In this document: positions 9,901 through 16,473 of the stretch, piece after piece
Numbering within the stretch: position 1 is the first letter of the stretch
Layout: each line of letters begins with the position of its first letter
IMG/VR virus record: IMGVR_UViG_3300030329_000805
Span: 1-30,390 of that record
Direction: 5' to 3' (one strand)
Origin: a virus
DNA length: 30,390 bases
Notes under the pieces: generated by a model
Seen by the model: the letters and a program-made list of their open reading frames with translations, nothing else
What the model was told of the DNA's origin: nothing
Database searches by the model: none
Translations under genes and position numbers: made by a program

Positions 9901-12623
9901 TTGCTAAGATGGTTGGATCTTTGGTTCTTTATGATGGTGTGGTTACTTTCAGAGATTACCTAAATGATCCTACTGGAGAGTGGTTAGATAAAAGAGATGA
10001 AGACTCGTATAAAGAAGCATATAGCACACTTGAAAATGTAGGGAGATCTGTAAATCACAGCGGAAACTTTAGTCATTATCTGATAGATAAATTTGCAAGG
10101 CTGATGTCTTCTCATGGAGGTAAGCATCCCCTAGAAGAGCTTTGGCCTGTCCTTGGCTGGGCTACTGAAATGTTTGATGGGATATCTCCCATACCTGGGG
10201 ATCATCAAGGAAGTATCTGGAGAAACTTATATGATGATGATACCGAAGGGGCTTTAAAGCAATCGGTTAAGCGGATGCCTTTAGGAGATGAGATATTAGA
10301 TTTCTTAAAAGTTATGGATATGCCCTTAGAAGATAGGGGCAAATTAAAAAGTAAAAGTTTCATAAGCCCTATAACTTATAGTAAGGGTGGCGTAGTAGAA
10401 AATGTACCCCAAGTACCTAAAGAGCCTGATGAGCGCATTGACAAGCTCACAGGGAGGCCTTACAACGAACAAGCGGGTACAGCCTTTATAGATGAAGAAG
10501 ACCCTGTGAGGCGCTTAGGCTTCCTTGGAGGGGGTCTTGCAGAAAATCCGATAAGGCGGTTAGGGTTTGGTAAAGGTTCTTTAGCTAAGAAGAAAAGAAA
10601 GAAATACGTCATGGGTAGATTGGTTTCTGCCTATACCAGACTTAAAAGAGCTATAGACCCTGATGATTTAATGACTGAAAACCCAACTGCACTACCTATA
10701 GCTAGATTAGATCCAGAAACTACTGCAACTATGACGACTGATGAGGTTATGGAATTGCAGAAAAAGATGTGGGACGATGTTCCTGATGAGGCTGTTGAGG
10801 AAGCTCCAGTTGCAAAGGCTGATGAAGTTATTAACCCACAATTATCTCAAACTGACTATAATAAAACGTGGTCTAAGTTTGAAGATATAGAAGATGTTGA
10901 CGAGTGGCAGAGTACAGTTGGAAAATACGTGGGAGAGAACAGGGAGGTAGACCCCGTTATAAAAACTCCTGCTCTAGAAGAGTCTGCAAAAGACCTTATT
11001 GCTGGAAAGATAGATCGTGCTGAACATCTACAAAACGTGCAGAAGCACAAGCCAATTACGACATGGACAAGTATGCCAAAAGAGCCTTCAACTAAAACTC
11101 TTGTTTACTCTCTCAATTCTTTGCAAAGGAAGGATGGTAACTTTGTAATTGACAGTTCAGAAGCACAACTGTTTGATGTGCCTGTATCTGATCTTTCGGT
11201 AGGTGATAGTTTTAATGGAAGATTAGACATTCATGCGTATAAGAAGTTTGATTCATGGATTGTCGCAGGAACATCAAAAGATCATAAAGGAACAGGAACG
11301 CACTATGCCAAGGCTGTTCACTATGTAGGAAAGGGTGATGAGCCAGTAAAATTCGCGGCATCTCAGAAATATGGTGAGAGGATTGGGGTAGGGGAAAAGG
11401 AAAAGAAGGGGTACGCAACAGTTTCTGGATGGGTTAAAAGTTTAGACGCTGATAGCATCCGTAAAAAAGCAGAGAGCCTTCTTGATGATCCTGATTGGAT
11501 TCAGATAGGGTTTGATCCTAGACGCCAAGGCGCGTTCTACACCCGAAGCGGTGACAATATAGGTGCAGCGGTCAAAGAAGCTGAAGAAGTCATACAGGTT
11601 GGCCCATTAGTATTAGCAAAGAAAGCAAAGATTGATCCAGATTATACAGGCTATGTTCAAGGAGGCAAAGTCTACAAAGCCCTCCGTAAGCGTAAGGCAG
11701 AAGGTGGCTTAACAAATGAGGAAACGGATGAGGAAAAAGAGCAACGTGCTAGAACATTAGCATTTACTGAGAATGAAAGTCGCATTCATAGCCAGGCGGT
11801 TCGGGCATATAACGAGTTTAAAAAAACAGATCAGTATAAAGCTAATCCAAGTAGATATAGTCAGGGGCCAACTGTAAGAAAAATAAAACTTAATATACGA
11901 ATGCAAGAAAAGGCTAATAGGAATAAGAAGTCTCATGGCGGCTATACCACCGAATCAGGTACACTAGAACCAGAAGAGGCTATAAAGTTCACAATGGAGA
12001 CCTACTTTCCAGAAGACAAACCTCATGTAGTGGATTATCTAATCAATCAAGCACAGGTAGAGTCTAGATTAGGCAAAGATAAAAACACCTACAACATAAG
12101 AACATCTAGTTATGTAGATGGTTCTACTATGAGAGGTGGTTTTGGTATCCATCAAATAGATGAAATAGCTTTTGAGGATGTGAAGAACAGATTAATTGGA
12201 GGCGAAGGAGTTCCTTCTGGGATTAAAAAATATGGAGCAATGGTAAAAGAAGTCTTTGATAAAGAAAACTTAAAAGATATAGAGTATGAAGATCTTAGAG
12301 ATCCAGTAAACAATACAATCTTTTCCAGGCTTATACACAAGACCAAACCTGATCCTATACCTGAAGATATAGAAGGGCAAGCAAAGTATTGGACTGATAA
12401 TTATAATAAATCAGCCATTCCTAATATTGCAGAGGATAAGGAAATGTCTATACAGGAAGTAATGGATAGTATGGGATCAAATCCTGAGATACAAAAAGCT
12501 GTTGATGATTTTAGAGAAAAGCTAAATAAAAAATTTATAGAAAGGTCTAAAAGAGAAAGACGGAATAAAAACTCAGGCGGTAAAGTTATTAGCAGTTTGC
12601 ATAAAAGAATAGCTTCTTTATGA
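6936..12623 (+). CDS. Very large ejection/polyvalent virion protein with C-terminal lytic-transglycosylase-like domain
   Basis: 1,895 residues. The N-terminal part has Ala/Gly-rich hydrophobic segments at about 85-130 and 330-380 that could enter membranes. The middle, to about residue 1145, is helical. Residues about 1150-1665 form a separate module with two near copies of a P-V/I-RRLGF motif and the sequences IQIGFDPRRQGAFY and EVIQVGPLVLAKK, which I recall from large polyvalent proteins of marine phages. Residues about 1680-1830 resemble a soluble lytic transglycosylase: a candidate catalytic Glu1709 in AQVESRLG, then GGFGIHQI. This would cut peptidoglycan during DNA entry, as T7 gp16 does, although in gp16 the domain is N-terminal. 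The last residues (GGKVISSLHKR) echo an internal GGKVYKALRKR at about 1575. The start has AGGA six bases upstream. Confidence 0.75.
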   Translation: MASNKKDIWSIIATEVKAPEASTFRKLGYGFEKATWLGSDLANILNYDEEERKRLEAERLKKIEEEYSDLTKEEKESGWATVGEVGSLILDPTAIPLYALGGVGAATKAASLASRLGATSKVAMRASRAAPVGAVSGLDYIVREKGRGEEIDPATLSFSVGAGAVLGSLFPVKTPKSLEEGAEKAKETLNAVFNPKTKKLKPSKVSDTLSSPLENVEEQNLVNKLTAEFNEEAPDSYSNAIDVFNNGWTITKANNIKRAYDEQKKLRKSRKDNKNRISDSEFKRLKALKEESDTYRKDGLYKNISSQVETTSDDAIKLAEKYERGGILNKNTIAQAVYRPIMGAAGGFGLGATLNIFSDGEDEFDPLTWALMGLTAGAISKKIVNSKFSQEIKDAGVEAAESIPRKSLWASANVFFSGSSSAKGSAFGGDVQTFTNTVLSNVGTDLKGALGSSIEEASDLVQTDITKSWLTNLSDLGVLNTKRAAELRSASYMKAEGFWDEAALQAKGFSNEEISNISKLSDIALDNTRRISDEVDNVGIQYTKLKDYKLPQMQNIPQIVKEQDKAREFYERVWLTEKEIKKGKPLTQKEIERSTDHIHGWFDDLVAFGGGRNKMQSAFAVPPKGGAKYLKSPMRPLADHFEKERKFTTFEAREMLANEGYLITDVDRLMKGYINQSVPIIEFARRLGAKGEGVDAMKRSINLKFNKAKQQAKTGRERNKLAELQSKHIKTVNEVVDNFFGFTHASSYFANNKFANSVMSVLVTGANISFLPKVTITSLGELAQPFVNSNSFSALKGLGRTLNKSKDFSQESGFANKDVMEHELRQYVLDSVNPDSTIQRSTRKLNEFFFRRITFLSPYTAWSRKLGYNTGVEDTFDIAKKMAKKKTTALQARANYYGLKSDDIDYLNKFNKIEDAFEDNRGRRLLNIGGNRVSNRDIIIPGHGNRRAISQSRDPIVKSFSQFLSWAQAKTTQTNSLISRMEDGDHALFAKMVGSLVLYDGVVTFRDYLNDPTGEWLDKRDEDSYKEAYSTLENVGRSVNHSGNFSHYLIDKFARLMSSHGGKHPLEELWPVLGWATEMFDGISPIPGDHQGSIWRNLYDDDTEGALKQSVKRMPLGDEILDFLKVMDMPLEDRGKLKSKSFISPITYSKGGVVENVPQVPKEPDERIDKLTGRPYNEQAGTAFIDEEDPVRRLGFLGGGLAENPIRRLGFGKGSLAKKKRKKYVMGRLVSAYTRLKRAIDPDDLMTENPTALPIARLDPETTATMTTDEVMELQKKMWDDVPDEAVEEAPVAKADEVINPQLSQTDYNKTWSKFEDIEDVDEWQSTVGKYVGENREVDPVIKTPALEESAKDLIAGKIDRAEHLQNVQKHKPITTWTSMPKEPSTKTLVYSLNSLQRKDGNFVIDSSEAQLFDVPVSDLSVGDSFNGRLDIHAYKKFDSWIVAGTSKDHKGTGTHYAKAVHYVGKGDEPVKFAASQKYGERIGVGEKEKKGYATVSGWVKSLDADSIRKKAESLLDDPDWIQIGFDPRRQGAFYTRSGDNIGAAVKEAEEVIQVGPLVLAKKAKIDPDYTGYVQGGKVYKALRKRKAEGGLTNEETDEEKEQRARTLAFTENESRIHSQAVRAYNEFKKTDQYKANPSRYSQGPTVRKIKLNIRMQEKANRNKKSHGGYTTESGTLEPEEAIKFTMETYFPEDKPHVVDYLINQAQVESRLGKDKNTYNIRTSSYVDGSTMRGGFGIHQIDEIAFEDVKNRLIGGEGVPSGIKKYGAMVKEVFDKENLKDIEYEDLRDPVNNTIFSRLIHKTKPDPIPEDIEGQAKYWTDNYNKSAIPNIAEDKEMSIQEVMDSMGSNPEIQKAVDDFREKLNKKFIERSKRERRNKNSGGKVISSLHKRIASL

Positions 12624-12805
12624 ACGTTCTTTCATTCACCCGTTATAAGCAGAGTAAAGAAAGCAAGAATGCTGAGTTGAGAATGCTTAATAGTGAGATG
12701 AGCGGTCTGCTAAAGTTAAGATCCCAAGTTGACTTTAATATCTCTATCATGCAGGAGGTCATCAACATCGTTGAAGAAGAATCATGCACGAAGAAGGACA
12801 AATAA
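12620..12805 (+). CDS. Small coiled-coil protein, unknown function
   Basis: 61 residues, translationally coupled to the 1,895-residue gene through an ATGA overlap. The sequence is charged and helical, with Leu/Ile/Val spaced as in a short coiled coil (about residues 16-55) and a Lys-rich end. Its last 22 bases overlap the next small coiled-coil gene in another frame. It lies between the virion genes and the holin, where phages often keep lysis accessory genes, but it has no signal peptide or membrane segment, so it is not a typical spanin. Function unknown. Confidence 0.6.
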   Translation: MNVLSFTRYKQSKESKNAELRMLNSEMSGLLKLRSQVDFNISIMQEVINIVEEESCTKKDK

Positions 12806-12975
12806 TATTAATTACAGAGTTATTAGAGCAGAAGAAGCGTAAGGAAGAGGAGCTAGAATACTACAATAAAGAATTAGAAACCTTAAAGATAAAAGCTGAC
12901 ATCGTAGAGAAAGAATTAGAAATGACACGAATGATAATAGATTTAATTGAAAATGAGAAGATCAGACAGACATAA
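12784..12975 (+). CDS. Small coiled-coil protein, unknown function
   Basis: 63 residues, almost entirely charged helix (EQKKRKEEELEYYNKELE), with hydrophobic residues repeating about every 3-4 positions, so a coiled coil is likely. It overlaps the previous small gene by 22 bases and ends 14 bases before the holin. It could pair with the preceding coiled-coil protein. No membrane segment. The start codon is weakly supported: only a GAAGAAGAA purine run precedes it. Confidence 0.55.
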   Translation: MHEEGQIILITELLEQKKRKEEELEYYNKELETLKIKADIVEKELEMTRMIIDLIENEKIRQT

Positions 12976-12989
12976 CAAGAGGTGTTCTT

Positions 12990-13352
12990 ATGCTTCCAAT
13001 AATTAGTGCAGTATCAAACCTAGCAGGTACGTGGCTGGAAGGTCGTGTAGCGAAGACTAAAGCAAAAGCAGAGGCAGAGGCCCATGTGCTCAAGACACAG
13101 GCTGAGAGTGCTGCTGATTGGGAGGCTGCTATGGCAAGAGCTTCTAGTCAGTCTTGGAAAGATGAATGGCTGACTATCTTGTTTAGTATTCCTCTTATTC
13201 TGTGCTTTATCCCAAGCACTGTGGTCTATGTGGAGCAGGGCTTTGATGCCCTATCAAGAATGCCCGAATGGTATCAGTATGCCCTATCTGTCATAATTGC
13301 TGCCAGTTTTGGTGTGCGTTCTGTTATGGGAATTATGAATAAAAGGAAATAA
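12990..13352 (+). CDS. Holin, 3TM GTA-type family
   Basis: 120 residues. The N-terminal half is an Ala/Lys/Glu-rich amphipathic helix, followed by SWKDEWLTILFSIPLILCFI (first membrane segment, about residues 56-80), a short loop with MPEWYQYAL, and a second segment (about 94-113, IIAASFGVRSVMG). The SWKDEW, PEWY and ASFGVR signatures match the holin family first described from gene transfer agents (Pfam 3TM GTA holin). It would form inner-membrane lesions that time lysis. AGAGG precedes the ATG. The partner lytic enzyme, a SleB-type hydrolase, is about 15 kb away on the other strand. Confidence 0.75.
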   Translation: MLPIISAVSNLAGTWLEGRVAKTKAKAEAEAHVLKTQAESAADWEAAMARASSQSWKDEWLTILFSIPLILCFIPSTVVYVEQGFDALSRMPEWYQYALSVIIAASFGVRSVMGIMNKRK

Positions 13353-13354
13353 CT

Positions 13355-13480
13355 ATGACTGAGAAAATAAAGTGTTGCGGTGGAGGTTGTGATCAGCATG
13401 ATGAAATCCAAGCTCGTATAAGAGAGATGCAGCATAAGAAAGAGCAACAGGCTAAATTTCTACAGAGATTTGGCAGGTAA
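13355..13480 (+). CDS. 41-residue Cys-rich small protein
   Basis: A short frame of 41 residues that starts two bases after the holin stop and ends three bases before the next gene. It begins MTEKIKCCGGGCDQHDE, with three Cys and a His clustered at residues 7-15, and ends in a basic Gln/Lys-rich helix. The Cys/His cluster could bind a metal. AGGA sits seven bases before the ATG, within the end of the holin gene. Tight packing and a good ribosome site support expression; function unknown. Confidence 0.55.
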   Translation: MTEKIKCCGGGCDQHDEIQARIREMQHKKEQQAKFLQRFGR

Positions 13481-13483
13481 CTT

Positions 13484-13720
13484 ATGCAACTTGCTAAAGA
13501 TATACATCCTAAAGAACAGAAGACCGTCTTAGATTGCTTTACTGAAGATAGCAATTTAAATGCTAATAAAGTAATTACTATGCTAAGAAACCAAAATGAA
13601 GCAGTTATATTCACTGGTCTACCCTATCAAGTAAGGTATATTTTGAATTACTTGTATATGAAAGGGTATTTACAGTTTGATGAAAAGACAGGCATGTACA
13701 ACAAAATAGGAGTGACATGA
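13484..13720 (+). CDS. Small possible winged-helix-like protein
   Basis: 78 residues: helix-rich, then a C-terminal LNYLYMKGYLQFDEKTGMYNKIG that resembles the recognition helix and beta wing of small winged-helix proteins. That reading is only from shape, and no family was recognised. The stop codon overlaps the next ATG (ATGA), so the two are likely coupled. It sits after the holin among small late genes. Confidence 0.55.
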   Translation: MQLAKDIHPKEQKTVLDCFTEDSNLNANKVITMLRNQNEAVIFTGLPYQVRYILNYLYMKGYLQFDEKTGMYNKIGVT

Positions 13721-13893
13721 AAAAGTTCGATAGTTTCTGTACTCGCATGTGGTTAGACTACTGCGATGAGCAGGATGATTGGCAAACAGTGCCAACCAGA
13801 TTAGAATTAGAGGAATATAAAAGAACTTACCATGATTGGCTGTTCGATAAATTTATAAAACAAAAAGGAGTGGTTAATGGAAGAGATGTTTAG
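13717..13893 (+). CDS. 58-residue small protein, unknown
   Basis: Starts at the ATG of an ATGA overlap with the preceding gene, runs 58 residues, and overlaps the next gene by 17 bases. Rich in aromatic and charged residues (FDSFCTRMWLDYCDEQDDW, later EYKRTYHDWLFDKFIKQKG), which looks like a compact helical protein. No recognised motif. The overlaps on both sides are typical of genuine genes in this genome. Confidence 0.55.
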   Translation: MKKFDSFCTRMWLDYCDEQDDWQTVPTRLELEEYKRTYHDWLFDKFIKQKGVVNGRDV

Positions 13894-14095
13894 TATGTTT
13901 GAACCACCAGAAGCCGCAGTTCTTAGATCCCACGCAGAAGCCCTCTCTCACTTATCAGATGCAATTATGAATGTAGAAGACAAAGAACTTCAACAAGGAT
14001 TATTTGCTCTTATAAATAAGCATAGTCAATTCTTATTGGATTGTGGTGATAAGGTAATGGCGGTAAACAAGATGCACTTAAAGGCCGTAAATTAA
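13877..14095 (+). CDS. Small helical protein, last gene of the plus-strand operon
   Basis: 72 residues, helical and mildly acidic (LRSHAEALSHLSDAIMNVED). AAGGAG lies close upstream of the ATG, inside the previous gene. It is the last plus-strand gene: its stop ends one base before the stop of the first minus-strand gene. I see no terminator hairpin with a U tract after it. Function unknown. Confidence 0.6.
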   Translation: MEEMFSMFEPPEAAVLRSHAEALSHLSDAIMNVEDKELQQGLFALINKHSQFLLDCGDKVMAVNKMHLKAVN

Positions 14096-14096
14096 C

Positions 14097-14309
14097 TTAC
14101 CTAAATACTGCCAGCTCTCCTTCTAAGTGATCGTGAAGACCTTCTAGTTTTATAGAAGTCTCCTTCAAAATCTTTTGAATCAAGACAGAATCTTCAGGTT
14201 CTGTAAAAGCCTTAGTAACATCCTCTGTTGGTAAGTACTTGTACTCTGTCATCAGCAAACCTTTTGCATTGACATAGACCCTGAATGATATGATGTTCCC
14301 TTCCCTCAT
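14097..14309 (-). CDS. Small protein at the 3' end of the minus-strand operon
   Basis: 70 residues with an N-terminal beta-like part (NIISFRVYVNAKGLLMTEYKY) and a C-terminal helix. Its ATG overlaps the stop of the ribonucleotide reductase beta gene as ATGA, so it is translated with it. It ends one base from the last late gene. No recognised family; the nrdB link suggests, but does not show, a role in nucleotide metabolism. Confidence 0.6.
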   Translation of the reverse strand: MREGNIISFRVYVNAKGLLMTEYKYLPTEDVTKAFTEPEDSVLIQKILKETSIKLEGLHDHLEGELAVFR

Positions 14310-15268
14310 GTAAACTGAATCCCTTCTACATTACCTCTCAATCCTGCCTTCATATAAGCGGTTGCGCGACCTTCAAAGAAGTTCTGATGTTCTACTCCCA
14401 TTACACTGTCTAACCAGGGGAGAGGATTCTCATTGACATCGTAATTAGTCTTTAATCCTAGTTGAAGTAAGCGTCTGTCTGCAATGTACCGTATGTATTG
14501 CCGCATTTCTTTCTTAGTCAACCCTTCAATATCTCCAAGATCAAATACTAGATCTAAGAATCTATCTTCAAGGGCTACCATATCTCTACAGGCTTGGTAG
14601 ATTTCCTTTTTAAAATCATCAGTCCATAACTCAATGTTCTCCTGTATGAACTCCCTAAACAATTTAGTCATAGCTTCTACATGCAATGACTCATCTCTAA
14701 TGCTGTATGTAATTATCTGTCCCATACCTTTCATCTTTCCAAATCTAGGGAAGTTCAAGAGTATGACAAAGCTACTGAATAACTGTAGCCCCTCTGTAAA
14801 ACCACTATACACTGCCAAAGCTTTAGCAATGCTCTCCTTATTACTCGCAGTAACTTTAATGTTGTTGATGTAATCGTGCTTGTCTGACATGGCTTCAAAG
14901 TCTGCAAAGGCTTTGTACTCTGTCTCTGGCATACCTACTGTATCGAGTAGAAGAGAGTAGGCGTGTTGATGGATACCTTCCATGTTTGCAAAGCTACTCA
15001 TCATCATCCGTGCTTCAGGCATCTTGAAGATACGCATGTACTTATCAATATACCCTGACCCAACATCTACATCAGACTGTGTGAATAGTCTAAAGATCTG
15101 AGTCAGTAGGTTCTTTTCTACTTCATGTAATTCCTGCCAATCTTTCACATCATTGTGCAAGGGTACATCTTCTGGAAACCAATGCATTTGATTCTGCTGG
15201 ACGTAGTAATCAAACATCCAGGGAAACTCAAACGGTTTGTAAAAACTTCTTGTACTTAATAGACTCAT
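14306..15268 (-). CDS. nrdB: Class I ribonucleotide reductase, beta (radical) subunit
   Basis: 320 residues. The di-iron ligands align with E. coli NrdB: Asp66, Glu97, His100, Glu159, Glu193 and His196, with the family spacings (D to E 31, E to E 34, E-x-x-H pairs). Tyr104 lies seven residues after Glu97, where the radical tyrosine sits. It generates the tyrosyl radical that NrdA needs to make deoxynucleotides for phage DNA. Slightly shorter than E. coli NrdB (about 375). AAGG lies eight bases before the ATG. It follows an 85-base gap, the longest within this end of the operon, and is separated from nrdA by three small or unrelated genes. Confidence 0.95.
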   Translation of the reverse strand: MSLLSTRSFYKPFEFPWMFDYYVQQNQMHWFPEDVPLHNDVKDWQELHEVEKNLLTQIFRLFTQSDVDVGSGYIDKYMRIFKMPEARMMMSSFANMEGIHQHAYSLLLDTVGMPETEYKAFADFEAMSDKHDYINNIKVTASNKESIAKALAVYSGFTEGLQLFSSFVILLNFPRFGKMKGMGQIITYSIRDESLHVEAMTKLFREFIQENIELWTDDFKKEIYQACRDMVALEDRFLDLVFDLGDIEGLTKKEMRQYIRYIADRRLLQLGLKTNYDVNENPLPWLDSVMGVEHQNFFEGRATAYMKAGLRGNVEGIQFT

Positions 15269-15353
15269 AAATAATACCTTATGTTTACCCTATGCTATCG
15301 TATTACCCAATGTAACTATGTTCAATTCCAGACCATATAGAGCCATCTATGGG

Positions 15354-15581
15354 CTACTTATAGGCAGATTTTGCCCTAGTGTCTAGATCGTCATAAGTCA
15401 TATTATACTTTTTTAGCAGCTCTAATGGTAGCGATATAGCTATAGGTCTATGGGGATGTAAAGGACATTCACTAGCCTGACATATAGTGACTTGCTGCTT
15501 CCAAGAACCTTTCTCTTTTGGATCGTATATACACCACTTACACATAGCATTTATAGCTTGCGCTTTCGTTGTTTTTTTCAT
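15354..15581 (-). CDS. Small conserved-type phage Cys-rich protein
   Basis: 75 residues. The core is CKWCIYDP, then TICQASECPLHPHRP, giving Cys14, Cys17, Cys34 and Cys39 plus nearby His, a pattern fit for a zinc site. I recall similar short proteins in many phages, with no assigned function. The ATG overlaps the stop of the oxygenase-like gene (ATGA). It is followed by 85 bases without a gene before nrdB. Confidence 0.65.
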   Translation of the reverse strand: MKKTTKAQAINAMCKWCIYDPKEKGSWKQQVTICQASECPLHPHRPIAISLPLELLKKYNMTYDDLDTRAKSAYK

Positions 15582-16267
15582 TCTTCCCTATCCCAACAAT
15601 TTAAATTAGCAGCGACTGTTCTACGCTCACCTTCTCCAAAGAAGGGGTATACCATGTGCTGCATCCAACTTGGAAACATCAACAGTCTCCCTACCTTCGG
15701 CTGCATTGAGACTGACTGAGGTGGTCTCAGACGCTCTGTATTCATTATCTCGTTCCTGCCATAAGTAAAGGCTAAGAAGCCGTCACAGGCTCCTGAGTCG
15801 TCGTAGAGAGTGTAGTCTTTATTGTATGAGGAATCACCTAGTTTTCCTATCTGTTCAGGAACCTTTGTCCAGCAGGTAGTGCTGATCCCCATGAGTGTCT
15901 TAGTACCATGATCATGTACTGGATTGTAATCCCCTTCAAAGGAATGCACAGACCACAGCTCATCTATGTCTACATACTTAGGTTTCAACTTAGCGCCTGT
16001 CGTTTGAGAGAAGGTAGTAATATAATCTGCTCCCATCTGACAGATATAATGTCTGAATTCCTGAAGCTCTTCTACCTCGTGATCCATAGTAAGTTGCTCA
16101 CCTCTATGTATCTGTCCTACTAGTGTACCTGCATGAGACTTCCTAGACTGATCTTCAAGGAGATTGTCTAGGTAATCATTCAATGTAGTTACCATCTCTT
16201 CAGGTAATTGTGTTTCAAACATAGTTACAGCAGGAAGATGGTGTACCTGTACACGTTGATCTGACAT
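15578..16267 (-). CDS. 2OG-Fe(II) oxygenase-like protein
   Basis: 229 residues. The pattern fits the short phage-type 2-oxoglutarate/iron oxygenases: YNPVHDHGTKTLMGISTTCW (candidate iron ligands His118 and His120), then FPSWMQHMVYPF with the distal His204, and ERRTVAANL, where Arg215 or Arg216 could bind 2-oxoglutarate. Such enzymes hydroxylate proteins, nucleotides or small molecules; the substrate here is unknown. It lies between nrdA and nrdB and overlaps both neighbours by 1-4 bases, so it is expressed with ribonucleotide reduction. Confidence 0.72.
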   Translation of the reverse strand: MSDQRVQVHHLPAVTMFETQLPEEMVTTLNDYLDNLLEDQSRKSHAGTLVGQIHRGEQLTMDHEVEELQEFRHYICQMGADYITTFSQTTGAKLKPKYVDIDELWSVHSFEGDYNPVHDHGTKTLMGISTTCWTKVPEQIGKLGDSSYNKDYTLYDDSGACDGFLAFTYGRNEIMNTERLRPPQSVSMQPKVGRLLMFPSWMQHMVYPFFGEGERRTVAANLNCWDREE

Positions 16268-16458
16268 CAGGGCATAAGCTCTTCGACTACATCTAACTTC
16301 TCTTTAGCCTCTGCAATAGCAGAGATCATAGCGTCCATAGATCCTACAATGTCGGGGTGCTCTGCTACGCCCACGCTGTTATCTACATAGTTCTTTAAGT
16401 TGGTAGTAGCAACCATAATTTCTGATTCGTATCTTAATTTCAATGCTTCTAAATACAT
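16267..16458 (-). CDS. Small helical protein between nrdA and the oxygenase-like gene
   Basis: 63 residues, beginning MYLEALKLRYESEIMVATT and containing NSVGVAEHPDIVGSMDAMI. It resembles short proteins I recall next to RNR or polymerase genes in marine phages, with no known role. Starts 15 bases after the nrdA stop and shares one base with the next start. Confidence 0.6.
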   Translation of the reverse strand: MYLEALKLRYESEIMVATTNLKNYVDNSVGVAEHPDIVGSMDAMISAIAEAKEKLDVVEELMP

Positions 16459-16473
16459 AATATCCTCTGTTAA

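Noticed and set aside
15269-15353. Possible promoter before nrdB
   Set aside because: Best match is TTACAT-17-TAGGGT, too weak to call; the gap also has no ORF or strong hairpin.
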